Origin: Trichodesmium sp. jk18x7bins.61
GTDB taxonomy: Bacteria; Cyanobacteriota; Cyanobacteriia; Cyanobacteriales; Microcoleaceae
Direction: 5' to 3'
Length of the DNA stretch: 6,382 bases
Assembly (NCBI GenBank): GCA_022822685.1
Contig: JAJEAQ010000039.1
Location: 1-6,382 of the forward strand
Shown here one piece after another: positions 1-6,066 of this stretch (positions are counted from its first letter, which is position 1; every line of letters begins with the position of its first letter). Position numbers and translations under genes: made by a program. The notes beneath the pieces were generated by a model. The model searched no databases and had not been told where the DNA came from. It worked only from the letters and a program-made list of their open reading frames with translations.

Positions 1-103
1 GGGTCAATATTTCCTTGTACTCATCATAATTTTATTTGTCCGCCGTAACCCATCAGAATTAACAACTATAGCTACCTTAATATTTAGTTGACAAACAGTA
101 TCT
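1..103. repeat. Dispersed repeat, copy A (uninterrupted; may extend beyond the window)
   Basis: This segment is about 82% identical to 3289-3351 plus 3465-3513. The first 61 bases align without gaps at 50 of 61 positions by hand count, and the similarity continues to about position 103 (ACAAACAGTNTCT shared). The copy touches the window edge, so its left limit is unknown. It contains AGAATTAAC at 55-63, which corresponds to the site where copy B carries a 113-bp insertion, so copy A shows the unoccupied state. No open reading frame or known element family was recognised in it. Confidence 0.85.
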
Positions 104-394
104 GAAGATCTAGAAGATATCTGAAAAAAAATCTAAAAACAGCATCAAATAGCTAATTTTCGCTTGGTGACGGCGGATGATAAAATATCCGATCATTAGT
201 GTGGAATTCTTCCCACCTAACCCACCCTACATCAAGGCTTGATATTTTATTTATAGATACCCTCTAGAGTTATTAAATACAGAAAGAACTGAAAAACAGG
301 ATTTTTTAATTGTGCTAATAGTATGGAATCATGTTTGCATAAGTAGAGGGTAGGTAAAACTTTCAAGCTTCATCATCAATTTTCGGTAAGTGGG
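104..394. other. Intergenic region without a recognisable gene
   Basis: No credible coding frame on either strand. An 8-bp inverted repeat (TACCCTCT at 258-265, AGAGGGTA at 345-352) spans 95 bases and may be chance. A short open stretch on the plus strand ends at TAA 409-411 with the residues FGKWETSPF; it could be the tail of a lost transposase, but it is too short to assign. Confidence 0.6.
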
Positions 395-455
395 AAACTA
401 GCCCGTTTTAACGGCTGGATGGAAGCGACGCGAAGGGTTTTAACCCGTAGTCAAA
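395..455 (+). mobile_element. Possible IS200/IS605-type right-end relic (paired hairpins)
   Basis: Two similar short hairpins stand 20 bases apart: CCGTT-TT-AACGG (403-414) and GGGTT-TT-AACCC (435-446), and the stretch ends in GTCAA. Subterminal hairpins just behind a tnpB stop codon are usual for IS200/IS605 right ends, where they also form the end of the TnpB guide RNA. A short plus-strand frame ends at 409-411, as a tnpB tail would. No tnpB body or left end is present. The assignment rests on layout only and is weak. Confidence 0.25.
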
Positions 456-472
456 AAATGTGTTATATATAA

Positions 473-710
473 TTAACCACAAAGACAGGTTGACCTCTGA
501 ATCATGGTGAGAGCTAGTTAGCTAATGGACGCTTCAGTTAAAGGGTGGTTAACCTCAAAGGGAGCCTGGTGCTGCCAGCACTCTGTTTCTAGCCGTTAGA
601 CAGCAGGTTGTAAATCAGAGGGAGTAAATCAACCAACAACTTCAAAAGTAGCCTCAATGGTTTTAAACCAGAGAGAGTAGTGGCAATTGGCACCGCCTAG
701 TGGGCTGCTG
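473..710 (+). ncRNA. Candidate structured non-coding RNA (HEARO/omega-RNA-like), orphan
   Basis: The plus strand folds into a closed multibranch domain. GGTTGA (488-493) plus CCTCTGA (494-500) pair with TCAACC (629-634) and TCAGAGG (615-621): 13 Watson-Crick pairs interrupted only by a 7-base bulge (622-628) and enclosing about 114 bases. Inside are hairpins GTTAA/TTAAC (537-553), GTGCT/AGCAC (569-581) and CTGTTT/AGACAG (583-603). Outside follow ACTT/AAGT (639-649) and TGGTT/AACCA (658-670). TTAACCAC (473-480) can also pair with GTGGTTAA (545-552), which would make a pseudoknot. A complex RNA of roughly 200 bases with a long closing helix recalls the HEARO/omega RNAs lying 5' of IscB/IsrB genes, which are common in cyanobacteria. 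No such gene follows here, so it would be an orphan. The fold is read from the sequence; the family name is inference. Ends are approximate. Confidence 0.45.
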
Positions 711-786
711 CTGTATACGTACTACGGTACGGTACTGGCCATGTGGAAATCGTGACTTGAGCCAGATTTACAGCTCCTCTAAAGAA

Positions 787-810
787 TCCCCTTCTCTAAA
801 GAGAAGGGGG
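787..810. terminator. Strong hairpin, possible terminator or element end
   Basis: CCCCTTCTC (788-796) and GAGAAGGGG (801-809) form a perfect 9-bp stem with a TAAA loop, extended by a T-G pair at 787/810. There is no U-run on the plus-strand side, so it is not a textbook intrinsic terminator. It lies downstream of the candidate RNA and could end its transcript or mark the end of the host element. CTCTAAAG occurs twice nearby (777-784 and 794-801). Confidence 0.4.
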
Positions 811-1015
811 AGTGTCAAGCTTATATCGTGTCTCATTGAATAACTATAATAAACCTCGTTTCTGAGAACCCCCAGGGAGATTCCATGCAACCTCTCTCTC
901 TATTAGTGCGTGACGCTCCTAAGCTGACGCTTTCGCTTTCCAAAAAGCGGGAAAATCACATTGGAGCAATTTTGCTTTTTGTCCATCACTACAACTTATC
1001 CTTACGGCTTTAGGG
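811..1015. other. Intergenic region downstream of the 1016-1828 gene
   Basis: No supported gene. On the minus strand this is the 3' flank of the tyrosine-motif gene. A 6-bp hairpin (CGCTTT/AAAGCG, 934-949) lies about 67 bases past the stop codon and could be a weak terminator, but it has no clear U-run. The open frame reading from 1203 to 919 on the minus strand is an out-of-frame shadow of the gene's C-terminus. Confidence 0.5.
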
Positions 1016-1828
1016 CTACTTCTTTTCCTTTTCTTCTCTTGGAGGCAATGCAGGTGCACCATCTCTTGGAGGCAATGCAGGACAAATCGTTGCATACTCA
1101 ACACCTTCCTCATCCTCCCAAACAACGACTTTATTAGCCAATTCTTCTGGCCAGTCTGATTTTTGCTGAACATTTGACACATTTTCATAAAGATTCCTCT
1201 CATCTGGGGAGAATTGACGAGGAACCACTACTGGCTCAGAAACCACTGCATACAAATCCTCTGATTCTTCTTCATAATTTTGCGCAGAAGCTCCGAGGGG
1301 TGATTCTTCATAATGTATCTTATACTCTTCTACATCTCCATAAACTCCTTCTTCATCTGTACTACTATCTCCTACTACTCCTTGTTCCGGCATTTCGGGA
1401 GTTAGCTTTCCCCTTCTTCCTGCCATTCTTTTTCGCACCCCGCCTCTGGGGTGGCCTGAGCCAGGGGAGCCTTGTTTTGAAATGCTCATCTTTTCCATCT
1501 GTTGACTCAGCGACGACACACTTGCACCCTCAACTTGAGCTTCTGTTGGTTTCCCCTTTCCCTTCTGTTTCTTCCTAAGTTCTTCTAGGAGTTTTTGTTG
1601 CTGCTGCTGCTTATATGCAGAATACATAAGTTGAACAGTCTTTGGATTGCTACCTCCCACCAGGTTGAATACGCTTTTGAATTCTTGTTCTGCTGGTTTT
1701 TGCTGAACTACATTTACTTCATTTACTTTTTTTGTTGCTATTGTAGGACTTTTGGGTTTTGACCAGTAAATTGGTGTTTTGGCCTTTGATAAATATATGT
1801 TGCCCATTTTGAACTCCATTTTAGACAT
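1016..1828 (-). CDS. Disordered protein with repeated YxxV/I motifs and twin PALPPR (SH3-ligand-like) motifs
   Basis: I do not recognise the family. The 270-residue product has no signal peptide, membrane helix or enzyme motif. Order: a basic, Ser/Thr/Pro-rich N-terminus (1-65); a Q5 run and basic coiled stretch (72-93); a Ser/Gly/Arg-rich linker (101-142); an acidic C-terminal half rich in tyrosine. Four tyrosines have a branched aliphatic residue at +3: Y163 (VYGDV), Y193 (LYAVV), Y214 (LYENV) and Y245 (EYATI); Y169, Y173 and Y185 also sit among acidic residues. Two PALPPR motifs follow (250-255 and 259-264). In eukaryotes YENV fits the pYxN Grb2-SH2 ligand, VxYxxI fits an ITIM, and PxLPPR fits class II SH3 ligands. 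A phosphotyrosine/SH3-mimicking secreted effector is therefore possible but is inference; a plain acidic disordered protein is the alternative. Start: ATG at 1828 gives the longest frame, but M8 at 1807 has a better-spaced GGAG six bases upstream. The gene stands alone between mobile-element relics. Confidence 0.7.
   Translation of the reverse strand: MSKMEFKMGNIYLSKAKTPIYWSKPKSPTIATKKVNEVNVVQQKPAEQEFKSVFNLVGGSNPKTVQLMYSAYKQQQQQKLLEELRKKQKGKGKPTEAQVEGASVSSLSQQMEKMSISKQGSPGSGHPRGGVRKRMAGRRGKLTPEMPEQGVVGDSSTDEEGVYGDVEEYKIHYEESPLGASAQNYEEESEDLYAVVSEPVVVPRQFSPDERNLYENVSNVQQKSDWPEELANKVVVWEDEEGVEYATICPALPPRDGAPALPPREEKEKK
1035..1081 (-). repeat. 27-bp in-frame tandem duplication encoding PALPPR twice
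   Basis: TCTCTTGGAGGCAATGCAGG occurs perfectly at 1035-1054 and again at 1062-1081, a period of 27 bases or nine codons. On the minus strand it encodes PALPPRDGA followed by PALPPREEK. The perfect 20-base identity suggests recent duplication or selection to keep both copies. Confidence 0.9.
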
Positions 1829-1850
1829 CTCTGAAAATAGTAAAACGCGG

Positions 1851-1902
1851 AAATTAATTATCTTAGCGAGGTAGGGAGCGCTCCTAAAAAGATAGTTAAT
1901 TT
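1851..1902. promoter_or_regulatory. Long imperfect inverted repeat upstream of the tyrosine-motif gene
   Basis: AAATTAATTATCTT (1851-1864) is complementary to AAGATAGTTAATTT (1889-1902) at 13 of 14 positions, with a T-G wobble as the only exception on the plus strand. The 24-base centre contains the perfect palindrome GGAGCGCTCC (1875-1884). It begins 23 bases upstream of the ATG at 1828 on the minus strand, so it would lie in the 5' leader if transcription starts further upstream. It could be a leader hairpin, an operator or a relic element end; the sequence does not decide. Confidence 0.5.
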
Positions 1903-1904
1903 CT

Positions 1905-1928
1905 ATGGTTTAATACTGATTAAACCAT
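1905..1928. promoter_or_regulatory. Perfect 9-bp hairpin next to the IS630 left end
   Basis: ATGGTTTAA (1905-1913) and TTAAACCAT (1920-1928) form a perfect 9-bp stem around a 6-base loop. Its right arm overlaps the left inverted repeat of the adjacent IS630 element, so it may have been created by, or be part of, the element boundary. With no U-run it is a poor terminator candidate. Confidence 0.45.
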
Positions 1929-1980
1929 TTCACCTTAAGTATATCACAACTAGTATAGAAGGCCATACATACATATTTTT

Positions 1981-3077
1981 GTGACTATAAGCAGAGCAGC
2001 AAAAATCGATATTACAGAAACTCCTGAACAGCAAAAAAATCATGAACAGTCAAAGGACAGCCAGAGGGAAGTCAAGAGTTCAAGCATTGTACTTACCGAA
2101 GACTAAACTGATGGAAACTGGGCAATATTCAGCAGTAACTTTGGGGTGCGAACGCCGAACAGTTCAAAGATGGTTACGTCAATATCGAGAGGGTGGAATA
2201 GAACAACTATCAAATTTAAAAACAAGTTCTGGACCTCTGGCCTCAATTCCTGATTGGGGATTAGAAAAGTTAAAATTAGAACTGCAGATGAGAGAAGGTT
2301 TTAGTAGCTATAAAGAAATTCAAAAATGGTTAAAAGCAGTTTGAAGAATAGAAGCTTCTGACAAAGTAATCCATTCTACAGTACATCACCGTCTCTGTTC
2401 AAAGCTAAAAGTACCTCGTCCTCAAAGTAGTAAAAAATCTCCTAGTGCAGAAGAAGCCTTAAAGAAAACTACCACTGAAGTTAAGGAAACTTGTCGAAAA
2501 GAAATCTATAATTAAGCAGAAAATCAGATAGGTAAGATATTGGTGTCAAGATGAAAGTCCCTTTTGCCTCAAAACAATTCAAAGGCGTTGTCTCACAATT
2601 AAAGGAGTAAAACTAAGAAAAAAAAAGTACAGTTGCCACGTAAAAATTTGGCTCTTTATGGTGCTGTAGAACTTTGAAGTGGAGAAAGTTTTTTCTGGGA
2701 ATTTAATCATACAGACACTACTTGTTTTGAGAAATTAGGAGAAGCATTTTCGGGAGGAGAAGCATTTTCGGAAAAATTTCCCCTAGACTTACAGCTCATA
2801 CAACTAGATAATGCCAAGTTTTATAGTTCAGAATTTCTCCAGATACCTTCTAAGATCATATTACTGTATCAACCTCCACAATGTTCGGAAGTGAATCCCA
2901 GAGAAGGACTATGGGAACAAATCAAAGAAAAATTGAAGTGGGAACTATTTAACAATAAGTGAAGATTTCAGAAAAAACTTAGAAAAAATTATGAATAATT
3001 TGACTCGATATGAGATTGCTTGTTTAGCAGGATGGGATTTCATTATAGAGGCTTTATATGTGACAGGCATTTGGTGA
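1981..3077 (+). pseudogene. IS630-family transposase pseudogene (element 1)
   Basis: A DDE transposase that cut and pasted DNA at TA sites, now dead. The ancestral start is probably GTG 1981 (VTISRAAKIDITETPEQ). A frameshift near 2040 moves it to the frame of 2042-2344, which holds the helix-turn-helix part (ERRTVQRWLRQYREGG and the IPDWGLEKL linker). TGA 2342-2344 interrupts it, and homology then continues (KLKVPRPQSSKKSP) to a stop near 2513. A second frame carries the first catalytic Asp in YWCQDES (about 2538-2560); a third resumes at 2630 (LPRKNLALYGAVEL) with TGA 2675-2677. The later catalytic residues survive as QLDNAKFYSS and EVNPREGLWEQIK. Another shift near 2955 leads to the C-terminus AGWDFIIEALYVTGIW and TGA 3075-3077. 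At least three frameshifts and several stops exclude function. Family assignment is firm, based on motif order and recalled cyanobacterial relatives. Confidence 0.92.
2738..2771 (+). repeat. 18-bp in-frame tandem duplication inside the transposase pseudogene
   Basis: GGAGAAGCATTTTCGG occurs at 2738-2753 and 2756-2771, period 18, giving GEAFSGGEAFSE. As I recall them, intact relatives have a single copy here, so this appears to be a slippage duplication, perhaps after the gene died. Confidence 0.85.
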
Positions 3078-3097
3078 AATGGTATTAGATTTGACAA

Positions 3098-3122
3098 AAT
3101 TGACAATTGACAATTGACAATT
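3098..3122. repeat. Heptanucleotide tandem repeat (AATTGAC)x3 + AATT
   Basis: Three perfect AATTGAC units followed by AATT lie just outside the right end of IS630 element 1. Short tandem heptamers (STRR-type) are a known feature of filamentous cyanobacterial genomes. There are too few units, and no spacers, for a CRISPR array. Confidence 0.85.
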
Positions 3123-3288
3123 CCTCAAGGCTGGGGGAGTTGAAGGCCAAAATTACATAGTCTACGAAAGTGAAAAACCCTAGAAGTTCTAGAACTTTAT
3201 ATATAAATAAAGAGCGATCGCTCAATGATGTGCTATCTAGAAATTGTTTGTAAAACTCCGATGAAATTCTGGCGTAGGATCGGCCCTG
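3123..3288. other. Intergenic region with HIP1 site and palindrome
   Basis: No gene seen. It contains the 14-base palindrome AAGTTCTAGAACTT (3184-3197) and a HIP1 octamer GCGATCGC (3214-3221) extended to the 12-base palindrome GAGCGATCGCTC (3212-3223). HIP1 is hugely over-represented in many cyanobacteria and supports the host assignment. Confidence 0.7.
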
Positions 3289-3513
3289 GGGTCAATATCT
3301 CCTGACACTGATCAGAATTTTAGTTGTCCGCCGCCGGCCATCAGAATTAAAGGCGTTGCTGAAACTGGGTATGAATTCCAGCAATTGAATAACTGAAATA
3401 GCTCCCATCATGAGGTATATAATTAGTCGCCAATTGACGATTCATACCTTCATTCAGCAACGCCAGAATTAAACATTCTAGCTATCTTAATATTTACTTT
3501 ACAAACAGTCTCT
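3289..3513. repeat. Dispersed repeat, copy B (split by a MITE)
   Basis: Copy of the repeat at 1-103, in the same orientation: 3289-3351 matches 1-63 and 3465-3513 matches 55-103, with a 113-bp insertion plus duplicated target between them. The right end of the similarity lies about 12 bases beyond the stop codon of the GTPase gene, so the repeat forms that gene's immediate 3' flank. Confidence 0.85.
3352..3464. mobile_element. 113-bp MITE with 9-bp target duplication (IS5/IS903-like ends)
   Basis: The ends are perfect 12-bp inverted repeats, GGCGTTGCTGAA (3352-3363) and TTCAGCAACGCC (3453-3464). A second block, GGTATGAAT against ATTCATACC, extends the terminal similarity to about 25 bases with four mismatches. 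AGAATTAAA flanks both sides (3343-3351 and 3465-3473) as a 9-bp target-site duplication. Copy A of the surrounding repeat has the site once, without the insert. There is no coding capacity. As I recall, the ends resemble those of IS903 (GGCTTTGTTGAA), which also makes 9-bp duplications, so an IS5/IS903-group transposase probably mobilised it in trans; that last step is inference. Confidence 0.9.
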
Positions 3514-3524
3514 AACAACTACGG

Positions 3525-4949
3525 CTAATTACTAAAATTTTTGATTTTTAAGTTACTAATTAACTCTTCCCTAATTCGACTCATAATGGAAGTTTCATCC
3601 AAAGATGCCAAAATATGACTCACTACAGCTTTCGGGCCTGACTCTCCCCAAGATGCACCATTAGCTAGATAAGATTTAGTTACCTGTCCAATTCCATAAG
3701 ATGATAAACCAGCTACTGTTGCTTGAGTCACTGCTACAGACAAATAAGGTGCTAAAGACAACCCCCCAGTAGCAGGTACAGCCAAACCTAGTAATCCTTT
3801 CACAGAACTTAGCCCCATATTTGCTAATAATTCACTAGCAGTAATGCCACCCATACTAATAGCGATTTTTTGTAGTAAATCTATTGCTCCCCTTTGGCTC
3901 ATATTAATTCCATATAACTTTGATAAAGCTAGGATCATCGTTACATCAATTACAGCTCCACTGATAACATCTACCACAGTTACAGGATTGAGAGCGATCG
4001 CCATTGCTTTAGCCATTACTGCTCTCCAGATCACCTGATTAGCACTTTGAGAACGAATTTCTACTTTCCGCTTTACCAACTGTTCATTTACACCATCAGC
4101 GTAGAGCATACTATTGAGAGCCACTAAAGATTTGCCTTCTCGGTCTAAAATTTCTAGTATTTTCAGCTTTAAATCTTCTACCTGGGGTGCTCCTCGCACC
4201 ATCTCTATTCCAACACCACCATCTGAACGTTGCATCGCCTTGGCCACAAGTGGAGAAGCTGCTGCCATAACTATTTCATTTGGTGAAAGTAACTCACGCA
4301 CTCGCTCATCTCGAATTTTATTATATATAGCTAATCTGTCTGCCTCCGGGTATTGGTCTATTTTATTGAACACTAGCAAAATTGGTTTACCAGCATCTCG
4401 TAAGCAGGAAAGAGCTTCATATTCTACTTGGGTAATATCTCCAGCGACAGTAAAGAGGAGTAAATCTGCCTGTTTTGCTACCTGTCGGGCCATTAATTCC
4501 CTAGTTTCTCCATCCACTTCATCTATACCAGGAGTATCAATCAGTTCAATTTGGGATATTCTGTAGGAAGTTAAAGCATTTTTAGATGACAACTCTACTT
4601 CTTCCAAATCTTCTCTTCCTAGTTGCCATTTTCTAATTTCTGCCCCTTTCGTAACACCATGAATTGGACCTGTTTCAAATACATTTTCTCCTAATAAAGC
4701 ATTGAGTAGTGAAGATTTACCTCTGCCTACCATACCAAATACAGCAATATGTATCGAGGCTATTTCTAGCTTTTCTAACATTGCCTCTAATCCAGCAATT
4801 TCTAAGTCTAATCCTGCTTTTTCTTCTGAAGTTAAATCTAGATTATTTACGATATCTTTTAAGGCATCTTTAGCGTTAAGGATATTTAGTTCTGCTTGAA
4901 TATCTGCAAAGCTTGATATTGTTTTGTCTAGTTCTTGATCTAGATCCAT
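3525..4949 (-). CDS. DUF697-type GTPase (Era-like P-loop GTP-binding protein)
   Basis: A 474-residue protein that should bind and hydrolyse GTP; its cellular role is unknown. A helical N-terminus (1-62) precedes the G domain: P-loop GMVGRGKSS (72-80), switch-I Thr about T100, DTPG (138-141), NKID (195-198) specifying guanine, and a G5-like AAAS (229-232). The C-terminal part has hydrophobic stretches at about 313-345 and 385-423, as in DUF697 proteins, and may contact or enter membrane. All key GTPase residues are present and the frame is unbroken, so the gene is probably functional, in contrast to its surroundings. ATG at 4949 begins MDLDQELDK; a weak GGAAA lies about 12 bases upstream. An upstream ATG 18 bases earlier opens only an 8-codon frame ending at TAG. 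The gene stands alone: a repeat with MITE borders its 3' side and a dead IS630 lies about 160 bases upstream. A HIP1 site lies inside it (3994-4001). Confidence 0.9.
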   Translation of the reverse strand: MDLDQELDKTISSFADIQAELNILNAKDALKDIVNNLDLTSEEKAGLDLEIAGLEAMLEKLEIASIHIAVFGMVGRGKSSLLNALLGENVFETGPIHGVTKGAEIRKWQLGREDLEEVELSSKNALTSYRISQIELIDTPGIDEVDGETRELMARQVAKQADLLLFTVAGDITQVEYEALSCLRDAGKPILLVFNKIDQYPEADRLAIYNKIRDERVRELLSPNEIVMAAASPLVAKAMQRSDGGVGIEMVRGAPQVEDLKLKILEILDREGKSLVALNSMLYADGVNEQLVKRKVEIRSQSANQVIWRAVMAKAMAIALNPVTVVDVISGAVIDVTMILALSKLYGINMSQRGAIDLLQKIAISMGGITASELLANMGLSSVKGLLGLAVPATGGLSLAPYLSVAVTQATVAGLSSYGIGQVTKSYLANGASWGESGPKAVVSHILASLDETSIMSRIREELISNLKIKNFSN

Positions 4950-5107
4950 TTTTCGGTAGTTTCCATTTAAAATTTAACAGCTTGTTATATTTTTTTTGAT
5001 TTTTTTCTGGTCTTCTATTAATTCATAACAAAGACCAATTAAGGTCATATTAGCTTAATTAATGAGCAAAAAAACCTTGTTTGTAGTTTTTATTTAGCCC
5101 CTAAATA
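4950..5107. other. Upstream region of the GTPase gene
   Basis: An AT-rich spacer between the GTPase start and IS630 element 2, expected to hold the GTPase promoter on the minus strand. No convincing -35/-10 pair can be defended; TATAAC in the minus reading is a possible -10. An inverted repeat TGGTCTT/AAGACCA (5008-5014 and 5031-5037) could be an operator or leader hairpin. Confidence 0.4.
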
Positions 5108-6066
5108 TACAGCGTATTCGGTGGTTTATGAAGTACAGTAGTATAACTTTGAAAATAGTTTTTGAAGTGGTTAGTCTTTAAGAAATCAAGTACAGTAGCA
5201 AGTATGATGTCAACCATCTTGGTCGTAGTGGGCTTAAACTGACCTCAAAAACCTTTCAGTTCTGACTACCATAATTCGATCGGATTCAAGTCTGGAAAGT
5301 ACGGTGATAAATTCAGCACACTCGCACCAGTCGATTGAATTAACGATTCAATTACTTTTAATTTATGAGCAGGCAGATTATCCATCACAACTACTGCCCC
5401 GAACCATAACGAAGGTACTAATAAATGTTCAATAAAAACTTGAAATACCAGGCCATTCATCGACCCATTGAGTGTCATTCATCCTACTACTTTTGTGAGA
5501 CTAATTGCTCCGACAACTGTGACTTTTTTTCCTCGAGAAAATGGTGATAAATCATAGACTCTACTACCAGATTTTGTACGTGCATGGCTTCGTGTTAATC
5601 ACAAGAGAACACCCATTTCATCCAAAAATACTAGATTTAAGGGGTCTATTTTTTCACCTTCTGCCGATATTTATACCTCAAAATTTGCACTCTTTCTGTG
5701 GCTGACTGACTACTGCGTATGTTTTTTTTTCGGGTCAGATTGTGTTTTTTGAGTTCACGACACGTCATACTCGGGCTGATAGATTGCTGGTAGTTAGATA
5801 ACCAATATTCACAGTATTCTGACTAGGTATAATCTGGATATTTTTCTACCATATCAAGCAATTGAGTTGTGTGGGAATGTAAAACACTTTTGAGGCATCC
5901 TCCTTGTTTTTTTGGGTTAACATGACCAGTTACTTGTTTTTGTTTCAATAGTTTCTGGACAAAAGCTTGACTCACATCAAATCGGGCGGCAACTTTCCGG
6001 ATGGAAGTATTACATTGTTCATAAGCTTTCACTATTTTTTCACGGAGCAATCGAATCAGCTTTCAT
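5108..6066 (-). pseudogene. IS630-family transposase pseudogene (element 2)
   Basis: Read on the minus strand. The ancestral start is ATG 6066 (MKADSI), but a 2-base loss at about 6050-6053 breaks the frame before LREKIVKAYEQ. The N-terminal helix-turn-helix (SIRKVAARFDVSQAFVQKLL) and the linker (NPKKQGG) follow, then TAG 5823-5825. Homology continues (EYCEYWLSNYQQ, SATERVQILRYKY) to a frameshift in an A-run near 5650. The next frame has the first catalytic Asp in LVFLDEMGVLL, TGA 5599-5601, RGKKVTVVGAISL, TGA 5479-5481, NGSMNGLVFQVF, the second Asp in VVMDNLPAHK, and the Glu in DLNPIELW followed by TAG 5266-5268 and TGA 5245-5247. Remnants TTTKMVDIIL and HFKNYF run to the element end. All three DDE residues remain but at least two indels and five stops make it non-functional. 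The open stretches 5266-5478 and 5823-6050 are pieces of this one gene, not separate genes. Confidence 0.93.

Larger units (their letters stand above)
1921..3087 (+). mobile_element. Decayed IS630-family insertion sequence, element 1
   Basis: About 1.17 kb, the usual size for IS630. The ends carry a short inverted repeat: ACCATTTCACC (1924-1934) and its exact complement GGTGAAATGGT (3073-3083), with TA dinucleotides just outside (1921-1922 and 3086-3087) as expected for this TA-targeting family. Inward of the 11-bp core the match is only partial, so the exact ends are uncertain by a few bases. The right repeat overlaps the transposase stop codon. The only gene inside is a multiply broken transposase. 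Confidence 0.75.

Noticed and set aside
258..352. 8-bp inverted repeat TACCCTCT/AGAGGGTA as element ends
   Set aside because: Short, no target duplication flanks it and nothing inside supports a mobile element.
473..810. Group II intron, CAST tracrRNA or tRNA cluster
   Set aside because: No domain V-like hairpin, reverse transcriptase, Cas12k or tns gene, and no tRNA cloverleaf could be drawn; the fold fits none of these well.
919..1203. 94-residue open frame on the minus strand
   Set aside because: It overlaps the 3' part of the 1016-1828 gene in another frame and has no own ribosome site or family features; the repeat there gives the odd HCLQE repeats.
1174..1578. 134-residue open frame on the plus strand
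   Set aside because: Antisense shadow of the tyrosine-motif gene; its Leu/His/Ser-rich make-up is the complement of a Glu/Lys/Gln-rich coding strand.
1935..1960. Promoter for the tyrosine-motif gene (TATACT on the minus strand)
   Set aside because: Two TATACT-like boxes exist but neither has a convincing -35 at normal spacing.
3098..3122. CRISPR-like repeats
   Set aside because: Directly adjoining 7-base units without spacers; a heptamer tandem repeat, not an array.
3844..4899. Three plus-strand open frames (3844-4038, 4114-4566, 4702-4899)
   Set aside because: All lie antisense inside the well-supported GTPase gene and show no recognisable domains.
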